From Rhodothermaceae bacterium (GTDB lineage: Bacteria; Bacteroidota; Rhodothermia; Rhodothermales; Rubricoccaceae), in contig JABDIZ010000230.1 in the NCBI GenBank assembly GCA_013003465.1, forward strand, positions 1 to 15,747: DNA of 15,747 bases, in the 5' to 3' direction. Each line of letters opens with the position of its first letter. The stretch's first letter is position 1. Under the pieces are notes generated by a model that was not told where the DNA came from, did not search any database, and worked only from the letters and a program-made list of their open reading frames with translations. The position numbers and the translations under genes are program-made. Below, in pieces: positions 8,177 to 14,986 of this stretch.

Positions 8177-8211
8177 GAGAAGCTCATCGTCCATAGTTCA
8201 CCGCTTTAAGC

Positions 8212-9540
8212 CTATTTATCTGCGTCGCCCATCACGGGGTCTACGGAGCCGATGAGGACGACGGTATCGGCGACCATCGCCCCTTCCATGAGGTACTCAA
8301 GACCCTGCAGGTTGGCGAACGACGGGCTGTTGATGGTCATGCGCCACGGGCTGCCGGTGCCGTCGGAGATGAGGTGGAAACCGAGTTCGCCCTTGGGCGC
8401 CTCGATGGCGTGATAAGCCTCGGCGCCCTTCGGCGGCGCGACGCCCGTGTCCGTCATCAGGAAGTCGTGGATCATGCCCTCCATCGAGTAATAGACCTCG
8501 TCCTTGGAGGGGTAGGCCGCCTTCGCATTGTCGGTGCGGATGGGGCCGTGGAGCGTTTCGAGCTTGGCGAGGCACTGCCGGATGATGCGGCTGGACTGCT
8601 CCATTTCCTCGACGCGCACAAAGTAGCGGGCGAGCGCGTCGCCCTCGGTGCGCATCGGCACGTCGAACTCGACCTCGTCGTACTTGAGGTAGGGCTCGAA
8701 GACGCGGATGTCGTGGGGAATGCCGCAGGCGCGGAGCGTGGGGCCGGTGAAACCGAGTTCGAGCGCCTCGTCCGCGGTGAGCGTGCCGATGCCCTGGCTG
8801 CGGTCGATCCAGATGCGGTTGCGGTTGAGGAGCTTCTTCCAGTCCTTGAGCTGCGCGTCGAAGTCGTCCACGAACTTCTGGATCAGCGCCGTGCCCGTCT
8901 CGGAGAGATCGGAGGCGAGGCCGCCGATGCGGCAATGGCTGACGGTGAAGCGCGCGCCCGCCACCTCGTCCATGACGGAGTAGATCTCCTCGCGGTACTT
9001 GAACGTCCAGAGGAAGACCGAGAGCGCCCCGGCGTCCATGACGAGCGTGCCGAGCCAGAGCAGGTGGCTCTGAATGCGCGCCAGCTCGCAGAGCATCGTG
9101 CGGATCCACTGCGCGCGCTCCGGCACCTCAATGCCTGCCAGCTTCTCGACGGCGAGGCACCACGCGACGTTGTTGGAGTACGGCCCGAGGTAATCGGTCC
9201 GGTCCGTGTATGGCATGAACTCCTGGTACGTCTTCACCTCAGCGAACTTCTCGATGCCGCGGTGGAGGTAGCCGATGTCGAGCAGGCAGCTCTCGATGTT
9301 CTCCCCGTCGAGGCGGAGGACGGCGCGGAGCACGCCGTGCGTGGCCGGGTGCTGCGGCCCCAGGTTGAGCACCATCCGCGACTCCAGCGGGTCGTCGTCG
9401 ATCTCGACGAGCGTGTGTTTGTCTTGGAGCGCCTGGTAGAGCGCGGCGTTGTGGCGCGGCCAGAACGTAAAGACGTGCTCGTCCGGGGTGGGCGAGCTGT
9501 GTTGCGGGTCAATGGGCGGCGCAGCGGTCGTCGGTTCCAT
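8212..9540 (-). CDS. nuoD: NADH-quinone oxidoreductase subunit D
   Basis: The 442-residue 49-kDa subunit of complex I, which helps form the quinone-binding cavity next to NuoB. The family signature GPQHPATHG is at residues 61-69, followed by DIGYLHRGIEK near 91-101. The chain also has AWCLAVEKLAG, CRIGG, and the conserved C-terminal GSVDPVMGDADK. Length is slightly above the usual 400-420 because of a 50-residue N-terminal extension rich in Pro and Asp. I chose the ATG at 9540, two bases after the nuoC stop. The longer frame open to 9966 only overlaps nuoC and has no family resemblance. The stop is TAG at 8214-8212. Confidence 0.98.
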   Translation of the reverse strand: MEPTTAAPPIDPQHSSPTPDEHVFTFWPRHNAALYQALQDKHTLVEIDDDPLESRMVLNLGPQHPATHGVLRAVLRLDGENIESCLLDIGYLHRGIEKFAEVKTYQEFMPYTDRTDYLGPYSNNVAWCLAVEKLAGIEVPERAQWIRTMLCELARIQSHLLWLGTLVMDAGALSVFLWTFKYREEIYSVMDEVAGARFTVSHCRIGGLASDLSETGTALIQKFVDDFDAQLKDWKKLLNRNRIWIDRSQGIGTLTADEALELGFTGPTLRACGIPHDIRVFEPYLKYDEVEFDVPMRTEGDALARYFVRVEEMEQSSRIIRQCLAKLETLHGPIRTDNAKAAYPSKDEVYYSMEGMIHDFLMTDTGVAPPKGAEAYHAIEAPKGELGFHLISDGTGSPWRMTINSPSFANLQGLEYLMEGAMVADTVVLIGSVDPVMGDADK

Positions 9541-9542
9541 CG

Positions 9543-10232
9543 TCAGTCTTCGGGAAGGTCGCCGTGGGCGCGCGGGAAGGGGTCGAGTTGGAGGCTGCCG
9601 TCGGTCTCGTTGGGCGGCAGCGGCAGCGAGCCGGGGATGCCGAGCGTCGGGAATTCCTTGCGCGCGGGGTGGTACTCGAAGTCCTCGGGGAGAAACATGC
9701 GCCGCAGGTCCGGGTGGCCCTCGAAGCGGACGCCCATCATGTCCCACACCTCGCGTTCGTGCCAGGTGGCTGCGCGGTGAATACCTGTGATGGTCGGCAC
9801 GACGGGGTCTTCTTCGTCCACGCGCACCTTGAGACGCAGGCGCTTCTTGCGCTCGATGTTGACGAGCGAGTAGAAGACCTCGAAGCGGTCCGCCTCGGTA
9901 AAGCGATCCACCGAGCCCATGTCCGAGAGGTAGCCGTAGCCCTGCTCGGCCTTGAGGAAGCGACACGCGTCGGCGATCACGGCACGATCCAGGTAGACGG
10001 TCTGCTCGCCAGCATACTCCACGAGGCCCAGCATCTGCTCGCCGAAGCGCTCTTGCAAGGCTTCGATGACATCGGACTGCTGCGTGGACGCTTTGGCGTG
10101 AGGGTTGGGCTTCTCTAGTTCACCGGCGAGGGCATCGCGCGGCGTGAAGAGAAACTTGAGCGTCTGCTTCTCCTGGCCTGGATCGATGGTGCGCGTCGCG
10201 TCGGCAGCGTTCTTGGGGAGGTCGGTAGCCAT
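9543..10232 (-). CDS. nuoC: NADH-quinone oxidoreductase subunit C
   Basis: A separate 229-residue 30-kDa subunit of complex I, not fused to NuoD as it is in E. coli. The 30-kDa signature is clear at residues 158-179, with HEREVWDMMGVRFEGHPDLR, and continues with FEYHPARKEFP at 185-195. The first 50 residues are a poorly conserved charged extension. The C-terminus has a Pro/Asp-rich tail. The ATG is 4 bases after the nuoB stop and the stop is 2 bases before nuoD, so these three genes are tightly coupled. No Shine-Dalgarno sequence precedes the ATG. Confidence 0.97.
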   Translation of the reverse strand: MATDLPKNAADATRTIDPGQEKQTLKFLFTPRDALAGELEKPNPHAKASTQQSDVIEALQERFGEQMLGLVEYAGEQTVYLDRAVIADACRFLKAEQGYGYLSDMGSVDRFTEADRFEVFYSLVNIERKKRLRLKVRVDEEDPVVPTITGIHRAATWHEREVWDMMGVRFEGHPDLRRMFLPEDFEYHPARKEFPTLGIPGSLPLPPNETDGSLQLDPFPRAHGDLPED

Positions 10233-10236
10233 GCGC

Positions 10237-10797
10237 TTAGTGGGCCTCAGAAACGTGACGGATCTCTTCGCCGGTCGGCGCGACGATGCTGCCCTCGGTC
10301 AGGTACGCAGGCTCGCCCTTCTCGCGCTCGTCCATCGCCACCGAGTGCTGGTTGCGGATCTTCTCCTGGATGTCCATGAGCGCGTGGAGGAGCGCTTCGG
10401 GGCGCGGCGGGCAGCCCGGCACGTAGATGTCCACGGGCAGGAAGTTGTCCACTCCCTGCACGACGCCGTAGCAGCGGTGCATGCCGCCGGTCGAGGCGCA
10501 GGCGCCCATCGAGATGCACCACTTGGGGTCCGACATCTGGTCCCAGATGCGGCGGACAGCGTGCGCCATCTTGAACGAGCACCATCCGGCCACGATCATG
10601 AGGTCGGCCTGGCGCGGGCTAAAGCGCATCGCCTCGGAGCCGAACCGGGCGACGTCGTACTTCGGCCCGGCGAAGCCCATCAGCTCGATGCCGCAGCAGG
10701 CGAGGCCGAGCGGCATGGGCATGAGCGAGTTCGAGCGGGCCCAGTTGACGACGGCGTCAACGGATGTGGTGAGGAAGCCTCCTTCGCTGCTAAACAT
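10237..10797 (-). CDS. nuoB: NADH-quinone oxidoreductase subunit B
   Basis: The 186-residue subunit carrying the terminal [4Fe-4S] cluster N2, which reduces quinone. The N2 ligands Cys34, Cys35, Cys100 and Cys129 have the same spacing (65 and 29 residues) as in E. coli NuoB. Motifs around them are GLACCGIELM, ISMGACASTGG and VPGCPPRPEALL. The segment usually read as AGTVTxKMA is AGWCSFKMA here (70-78), so Cys73, together with Cys94 and Cys109, adds non-ligand cysteines near the cluster site. The C-terminal 40 residues are a charged tail. The gene starts 78 bases after nuoA and ends 4 bases before nuoC. Confidence 0.98.
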   Translation of the reverse strand: MFSSEGGFLTTSVDAVVNWARSNSLMPMPLGLACCGIELMGFAGPKYDVARFGSEAMRFSPRQADLMIVAGWCSFKMAHAVRRIWDQMSDPKWCISMGACASTGGMHRCYGVVQGVDNFLPVDIYVPGCPPRPEALLHALMDIQEKIRNQHSVAMDEREKGEPAYLTEGSIVAPTGEEIRHVSEAH

Positions 10798-10845
10798 GGA
10801 TCGTGCGTTCGAGTGGGGGGGTGCTACGCAAGGGGCCGCGCGCGG

Positions 10846-10865
10846 TTTTCAATGGACACTGAAAA
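10846..10865. repeat. Small inverted repeat between nuoA and nuoB
   Basis: TTTTCA (10846-10851) and TGAAAA (10860-10865) are perfect inverted arms of 6 bases around an 8-base loop, placed 10 bases after the nuoA stop. The AT-rich stem stands out in a GC-rich surrounding. It could be an mRNA hairpin within the 78-base nuoA-nuoB leader, or a binding site; its stability is low and chance is possible. Confidence 0.4.
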
Positions 10866-10875
10866 TTCGAGGGGC

Positions 10876-11247
10876 TCAGTCCCAGTCGAGCCCGCCCTTC
10901 TTGATGTCGTAGATCAGCCCGACGAACAGGATCAGGATGAACACGCCGATGATGGCGAGCGAGGCCAGCCCGCCGCCGCCTTCGAGGAACGTCTTGAACG
11001 AGACGGCCCACGGGTACATGAACACGATCTCGACATCGAAGACGATGAAGATCATGGCCACGAGGTAGAACTTGACCGAGTACCGCTCGCGCGCGGTCCC
11101 GACCGGGTCCATGCCACTCTCGTACGGGCTCGACTTGACCGCGCGCGGACGGTAGGGTCCGAGCCACTCGGCGAGCTTGAGGAGCGTCAGTGCCAGCCCA
11201 GCGGCCAGCACGACCATGATGAAGAGCGGAAGGAAGTCGGTGAGCAT
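10876..11247 (-). CDS. nuoA: NADH-quinone oxidoreductase subunit A
   Basis: The 123-residue first gene of the complex I block, a small membrane subunit (ND3) near the quinone site. Three hydrophobic segments are visible at about 5-27, 60-82 and 94-113. The loop between the first two carries YESGMDP (42-48), and the second helix begins with the conserved FYLVAMIFIVFDVEIVF, including Asp71 and Glu73. Length is typical. The ATG at 11247 has no Shine-Dalgarno sequence. A promoter-like site lies 52-80 bases upstream, consistent with this being the operon start, separate from purB. Confidence 0.97.
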   Translation of the reverse strand: MLTDFLPLFIMVVLAAGLALTLLKLAEWLGPYRPRAVKSSPYESGMDPVGTARERYSVKFYLVAMIFIVFDVEIVFMYPWAVSFKTFLEGGGGLASLAIIGVFILILFVGLIYDIKKGGLDWD

Positions 11248-11298
11248 CGCGGGGTGAGGCGCGGGGGTCGCGCGCAGACGCCAGAAGAGGAGCGTGGA

Positions 11299-11327
11299 AA
11301 GCTACGCCTCGCCGCCCGCACGTTCAA
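11299..11327 (-). promoter_or_regulatory. Promoter-like site of the nuo operon
   Basis: On the minus strand TTGAAC (11327-11322) is followed after 17 bases by TAGCTTTC (11304-11297). This fits a primary-sigma promoter of the Bacteroidota kind and is almost identical to the site in front of transketolase. The second box ends about 50 bases before the nuoA ATG. The 282-base gap between purB and nuoA gives room for a separate transcript. Confidence 0.55.
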
Positions 11328-11474
11328 TGGAGTCCGGGCGAAGGCCCGCGCTCCGGCCTACGGCTCGATTCAGCGCACCACGCCCAACTGCTGCACCTGC
11401 CGCCCGTCAACCGTGTCGGTTCTGTGGGTGCTGCCGAGCAACGCATTCTCGCTTGCCTGCCTGTGTCCCCTAAA

Positions 11475-11518
11475 GAGATCCCTTCAACTCCGGCCAAACG
11501 GCCTCCGCTCAGAATGAC
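11475..11518 (-). repeat. GTCATTCTGAGCGG-type element after purB
   Basis: Eleven bases after the purB stop the minus strand begins GTCATTCTGAGCGGAGGCCG, has a GGCC-loop-GGCC stem (11492-11503) and ends GAAGGGATCTC. The start, the GGAGGCCG block, the stem and the GAAGGG segment parallel the element after nuoH at 2554-2663, and it has the same orientation relative to the preceding gene. It could mark the 3' end of the purB transcript. There is no clear T-run, so a simple intrinsic terminator is not shown. Confidence 0.55.
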
Positions 11519-11529
11519 GGTCCGGGGCA

Positions 11530-12831
11530 TTAGCCCACCAGTCCTACCCGCTCGAAGATCTCGTTCACGCGGCGGAGGTGGTAGGCCGGGTCGAACGCCT
11601 CGGCGATCTGTTCGTCGGACAGGTGCTCCGTGATGGCCGGATCGGTCTCCACGATGTCGCGGAACGAGCGGCGCTCCTGCCAGGCCTGCATCGCGCGCGG
11701 CTGCACCGTGTCGTAGGCGTCCTCGCGGCTGAGGCCGGCCTCGATCAGCATCAGCAACAGGCGCTGGCTGAAGACGAGCCCGTAGGTCCGTTCCAGGTTT
11801 TCCTGCATCCGCTCCGGGTACACGGTCAGGTTCTCGACGATGCGCGCCATCCGGTGGAGGGCATAGTCGAGAATGATGGTGGCGTCGGGGATGATGACAC
11901 GCTCGACGGACGAGTGGCTGATGTCGCGCTCGTGCCAGAGCGCCACGTTCTCGTAGGCCGAAATCATGTAGCCGCGCAGGAGCCGAGCCGCGCCGGTCAG
12001 ATTCTCGCTGCCTACCGGGTTGCGCTTGTGCGGCATCGCAGAGGAGCCCTTCTGCCCTTTGCCGAACGACTCCTCGGCCTCCAGCACTTCGGAGCGCTGG
12101 AGGTGCCTGATCTCGACGGCGATCTTCTCGATGGTCGCGCCGATGAGGGCGAGCGTGGCAAGGTAGTGTGCGTGGCGGTCGCGCTGGAGCACCTGCGTGG
12201 AGATGGGCGCAGCCGCAAGGCCGAGATACTCGCACGTCAGCCGCTCCACCTCGGGGGGGATGTTGGCAAAGGTGCCGACGGCGCCGGAGAGTTTGCCCAC
12301 GCGGATACCCTCGGCCGCCGCCTCGAATCGCTCGATGTCGCGCTGCACCTCGGCGTAGAAGAGCGCCATCTTGAGCCCGAAAGTCGTCGGCTCGGCGTGG
12401 ACGCCATGCGTGCGTCCTACCTGCAGCGTATGCTTGTGTTCGCGGGCTTTGTTGGCCAGCACCTCGGCCAAGTTGCTCAGCCCTTCGCGCAGCAACCGAT
12501 TGGCCTGGAGGATGCGGTACGACAGCGCCGTGTCGACAACATCGGAGGAGGTGAGCCCGTAGTGGATCCACTTACGCTCTTCGCCGAGCGTCTCGGAGAC
12601 GGCGCGCGTGAAGGCCACCACGTCATGCCGTGTCGCGGCCTCGATTTCGTGGATGCGGTCGACATCGAAGGAGGCCTTTTCGTAGAGCGTATCCACGTCC
12701 TCGGCCGGGATGAGGCCGGTGGCCTCACTCCAGGCGCGGCAGGCGGCTAGTTCCACGTCGAGCCAGGCCTGGAATTGCGCTTCTTCGGTCCAGATCGCGC
12801 CCATCGCGGGGCGCGTGTAACGGTCGATCAC
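11530..12831 (-). CDS. purB: Adenylosuccinate lyase
   Basis: A 433-residue member of the fumarase/aspartase superfamily. It cleaves adenylosuccinate to AMP and SAICAR to AICAR, releasing fumarate, in purine synthesis. Visible motifs: TSSDVVDT around 94-101, GRTHGVHAEP at 139-148 with the active-site His141, and the superfamily signature GSSAMPHKRNP at 262-272 with the catalytic serine in a mobile loop. The short N-terminus IDRYTRPAMGAIWTEE matches PurB rather than argininosuccinate lyase or fumarase. The start is GTG at 12831; an ATG at residue 10 is possible but would remove conserved residues. Upstream lies the nested inverted repeat at 12844-12920, and the stop is followed by an intergenic element and then the nuo promoter. 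Confidence 0.96.
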   Translation of the reverse strand: MIDRYTRPAMGAIWTEEAQFQAWLDVELAACRAWSEATGLIPAEDVDTLYEKASFDVDRIHEIEAATRHDVVAFTRAVSETLGEERKWIHYGLTSSDVVDTALSYRILQANRLLREGLSNLAEVLANKAREHKHTLQVGRTHGVHAEPTTFGLKMALFYAEVQRDIERFEAAAEGIRVGKLSGAVGTFANIPPEVERLTCEYLGLAAAPISTQVLQRDRHAHYLATLALIGATIEKIAVEIRHLQRSEVLEAEESFGKGQKGSSAMPHKRNPVGSENLTGAARLLRGYMISAYENVALWHERDISHSSVERVIIPDATIILDYALHRMARIVENLTVYPERMQENLERTYGLVFSQRLLLMLIEAGLSREDAYDTVQPRAMQAWQERRSFRDIVETDPAITEHLSDEQIAEAFDPAYHLRRVNEIFERVGLVG

Positions 12832-12843
12832 AGGGCGGTTGGC

Positions 12844-12920
12844 AGGTTGAAAGGGTAGCAGGTTGAAGGTTAGCGGTGTACACCTGCAACCGGGAACCCG
12901 GAACCTTCAACTTTCAACCT
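12844..12920. repeat. Nested inverted-repeat (cruciform-like) element between purB and its upstream neighbour
   Basis: Outer arms: AGGTTGAAAG (12844-12853) plus TTGAAGGTT (12863-12871) pair with AACCTTCAACTTTCAACCT (12902-12920), 19 matched bases interrupted by a 9-base bulge. Inside the loop lie a perfect 10-base palindrome GGTGTACACC (12875-12884) and a second stem CCGGG-AA-CCCGG (12890-12901). The right arm overlaps the last bases and TAG stop (12919-12921) of the upstream gene, and the left arm lies 13 bases before the purB GTG. The structure is read directly; a role as terminator, operator or mobile repeat is open. Confidence 0.75.
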
Positions 12921-13884
12921 ATTCCACGAGACGCACCTGCACGTTGCCCGGCCCGGCGTCGATGTCCAGGCGGAAGGCGCTGCGGTCGGTATCGGCCCCG
13001 GTGGTACCCCAGCGGTCATCGCCGAGGCGAACGAAGGCCGAGGGCACCTCGACCTTGGTCATGAACGAACTAGGTGCATCCAGCACGATGGGCTGGCCGG
13101 TAGGCAACAGCACCGTCAACGAGGCCATGCCGACGTCCACCTCGGCCGAAGCGCCGGGCTGGAATGCATCGCCGGTGAAGTCGAGCGTGAAGTCGCCCGC
13201 GCCGCCGTCGAACTCAAAGCGCTCGAAACGAGCAAAGCCAAGGCCGCGCACCGCGAACTCCGTGAGCCCGGCTTCGATGTCCAGGCGCTCCATTACAACC
13301 GGGTTGGCCTCGGTGAAACGGATCGCCGCCTTCGCCATCCCGCAGTCGAGATCGAGGCGCTCCAGGGGGATGCCGGAGAAGTCGAGGTCGGCCTCGGCGG
13401 CGCCGAGCGAGAGCGTCAGGTTGAGCGGCGTCTGGTCGGAGAAATAGAGACGCCACGCGTTGGAGCGCGAGGAGCGAACGCGGCCCAGCGGCATGTCGCC
13501 GCCTTCGAGGCCCAACTCGATGTGCGCCTGGCCGCCCCGGGTGCTCTGCTCGAACCGGGGCCGGAGGCCTTCGATGATGTCCACCTCGGCCTGGAACAGC
13601 GCGCCCGCTTCGGCACGGGCGGCCGTCACGCGGCCGAGCGCCAGTTCGAGATCGGCTTCAAGCGCCTCTTCGCCCTCGTCGTCCATTTCAAAGAACGAGC
13701 GGACGGTTTGCCCCCCTTCGCCAATGGCGTGCGCCACGTCCTCATCGGTCTCATCGGTCCAGAGAAAAGAGAGGGAGTAGCAGGCGTAAGTCATGCCGCC
13801 GAGCACGAGCAACACGAACGCGCCCGCGACCAGAAAGAGGGCACGGCGATGGTGCGGGCGGGCAGGGAACTCGCGGGAACGCAT
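12919..13884 (-). CDS. Membrane-anchored protein with beta-solenoid (toastrack/LiaF-like) domain
   Basis: A 321-residue protein of unassigned function. Residues 1-14 are basic and probably cytoplasmic, 15-36 form one transmembrane segment, and the rest is predicted to lie outside. Residues 45-135 are acidic and partly helical. From about 155 a ladder of similar beta units repeats every 21-24 residues: LTLSLGAAEADLDF (157), LDLDCGMAKAAIRF (178), LDIEAGLTEFAV (201), FEFDGGAGDFTLDF (223), AEVDVGMASLTVLL (247), and a last FRLDIDAGPGNVQV (304). Such units recall DUF4097/LiaF-type C-terminal domains, but I cannot name the exact family. It follows the sigma factor gene by 125 bases on the same strand, so the two may be functionally linked, for instance in envelope stress sensing; that is inference. 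Confidence 0.75.
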   Translation of the reverse strand: MRSREFPARPHHRRALFLVAGAFVLLVLGGMTYACYSLSFLWTDETDEDVAHAIGEGGQTVRSFFEMDDEGEEALEADLELALGRVTAARAEAGALFQAEVDIIEGLRPRFEQSTRGGQAHIELGLEGGDMPLGRVRSSRSNAWRLYFSDQTPLNLTLSLGAAEADLDFSGIPLERLDLDCGMAKAAIRFTEANPVVMERLDIEAGLTEFAVRGLGFARFERFEFDGGAGDFTLDFTGDAFQPGASAEVDVGMASLTVLLPTGQPIVLDAPSSFMTKVEVPSAFVRLGDDRWGTTGADTDRSAFRLDIDAGPGNVQVRLVE

Positions 13885-13921
13885 AGCGGCGGGCTACGAC
13901 GGCGGTGGCTTCAAGTTGCAG

Positions 13922-14025
13922 AGGTCTTCGGGTTACCGGTTGAACGTTCCGTGGAGTACGCGCGTCAACCTGAACCATCAGCCGGTAAGACCTTCCTCCG
14001 GCACCCTGTTCAAAGGTCTTCCCGG
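13922..14025 (-). promoter_or_regulatory. Alternative-hairpin (attenuator-like) region after the sigma factor gene
   Basis: Three segments can pair in two exclusive ways. In mRNA order: segment 1 CCGGGAAGACCTT (14025-14013), which covers the last sigma codons up to the stop; segment 2 AAGGTCTTACCGG (13994-13982); segment 3 CCGGTAACCCGAAGACCT (13939-13922). Segments 1 and 2 form a 13-base stem with one mismatch and an 18-base loop. Segments 2 and 3 form a 12-base stem with a 6-base bulge. A ribosome finishing the sigma gene would cover segment 1. The layout resembles an attenuator, but no T-run is present, so the function is a hypothesis. Confidence 0.45.
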
Positions 14026-14627
14026 CGGTCCTTGAGGTACTTGTAGAGGAGCGCCCGTGCGCGGAAGATATGCGCCTTGACGGTGCCGAGCGGCAGGTCT
14101 AGTTCGATGGCGATCTCCTCGTAGCTCATCTCCTCCTGGTGCCGCATCACGATCACGCGGTGGTACTTCTCCGGGAGTTGCTCGATGGCCTCCCCGATGA
14201 GCGCGTTGCGCTGGTCTGCCACCACGTGCTTGTCCGGCCGCCACGTCGTATCCGGCAGCTCCATCTGGAGTTCGCCGTCCTTGGTCTGGAGTGGCTTGTC
14301 GATGGAGAAGGTCGGCAGCTTTTTCTTGCGGAGGTAGTCGATGGTGTGGTTGGTGGCAATCTTGTAGAGCCACGTCGAGAAAGCGTAGTCGGCCGAGTAG
14401 GACTGGAGCGAGCCGAACGCCTTGATGAAGGCTTCCTGCACGAGGTCCTCCACCTGCCGCTTGTCGCGTAGCATCTTGCCGACGTGCCGCGTGAGCGGGT
14501 CGCGGTACTTCTCGACGAGCTGCTGATAGGCCCGCTGATCGCCGCCGAGGGCCTGCTCCACGAACGCGCGGTCCTGCTCGCTGGACGCGGACGGAGCCTG
14601 GGGGGACGGGGCAGACGAAGAGGCCAT
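14010..14627 (-). CDS. RNA polymerase ECF-type sigma factor
   Basis: A 205-residue sigma-70 family factor with only regions 2 and 4, as in ECF/RpoE-like factors. Region 2 spans about 36-104 and includes VEDLVQEAFIKAF (59-71) for core binding and FSTWLYKIATNHTIDYLRKKK (83-103) for -10 recognition and melting. Region 4 spans about 141-197, with LPEKYHRVIVMRHQEEMSYEE and a helix-turn-helix around LPLGTVKAHIFRARALL. I chose the ATG at 14627. The frame is open upstream to an ATG at 14702, but those 25 residues are Arg-rich and unlike the family. The first 18 residues are a Ser/Pro/Ala-rich leader. No zinc-binding anti-sigma gene is adjacent; the next gene is the membrane-anchored beta-solenoid protein. 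Confidence 0.92.
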   Translation of the reverse strand: MASSSAPSPQAPSASSEQDRAFVEQALGGDQRAYQQLVEKYRDPLTRHVGKMLRDKRQVEDLVQEAFIKAFGSLQSYSADYAFSTWLYKIATNHTIDYLRKKKLPTFSIDKPLQTKDGELQMELPDTTWRPDKHVVADQRNALIGEAIEQLPEKYHRVIVMRHQEEMSYEEIAIELDLPLGTVKAHIFRARALLYKYLKDRREDL

Positions 14628-14986
14628 GCAGCGGCGAGAGCAAACGAGCACCCCCAATCTACGGACGCCACGCGGGTGGAGGCGACGAGCCAACCGATCC
14701 ATGCCTCACCATCCATGATCCCGGCTGCCCCTCGGGGTCATGTACTCCTTCGGCCCGACTCAGGGACTCATGAGGGACGAGCCCCCGCTTTGACGATAGA
14801 ACGATGACGTCCCTCTCCATTGACAGAAATCGACAAGATTCTGGCATGAATGGCAACAGCCCACTGCACCATCTCGGCCCGGCGCACTCGACTTCGCTCC
14901 CGTGACTGGATTCCCTGCGGCACTACGTATTTGTTTGTGAGGCCGCCGCACCCGACCTCGCCTTACGGACCCAGACCTTTCTGCCT
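14628..14986. other. Divergent intergenic region between sigma factor and exported protein genes
   Basis: This 359-base gap separates the minus-strand sigma factor from the plus-strand exported-protein gene, so both promoters should lie here. I recognise no gene in it. The base composition is lower in GC than its surroundings in the middle part (about 14790-14860). A weak promoter-like TATTTG occurs at 14928-14933, about 53 bases before the plus-strand ATG, without a convincing upstream TTG box. On the minus strand TAGATT (14661-14656) lies 28 bases before the sigma ATG. Neither is good enough to call. Confidence 0.5.

Noticed and set aside
8374..9780. 468-codon plus-strand frame opposite nuoD/nuoC
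   Set aside because: Antisense shadow of conserved genes, with no start signal or motif.
9541..9966. Longer nuoD start with a 142-codon extension
   Set aside because: It overlaps nuoC almost fully and the added residues are Arg/Pro-rich and unlike NuoD; the ATG at 9540 fits the operon spacing.
10105..11517. 470-codon plus-strand frame crossing nuoC, nuoB, nuoA and the gap
   Set aside because: It spans several real genes and intergenic DNA on the opposite strand; composition is that of a shadow frame.
11578..12750. 390-codon plus-strand frame opposite purB
   Set aside because: PurB motifs lie on the minus strand; this frame shows none.
14628..14702. N-terminal extension of the sigma factor from the ATG at 14702
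   Set aside because: The added 25 residues are Arg-rich and unlike ECF factors; the ATG at 14627 gives a normal length.
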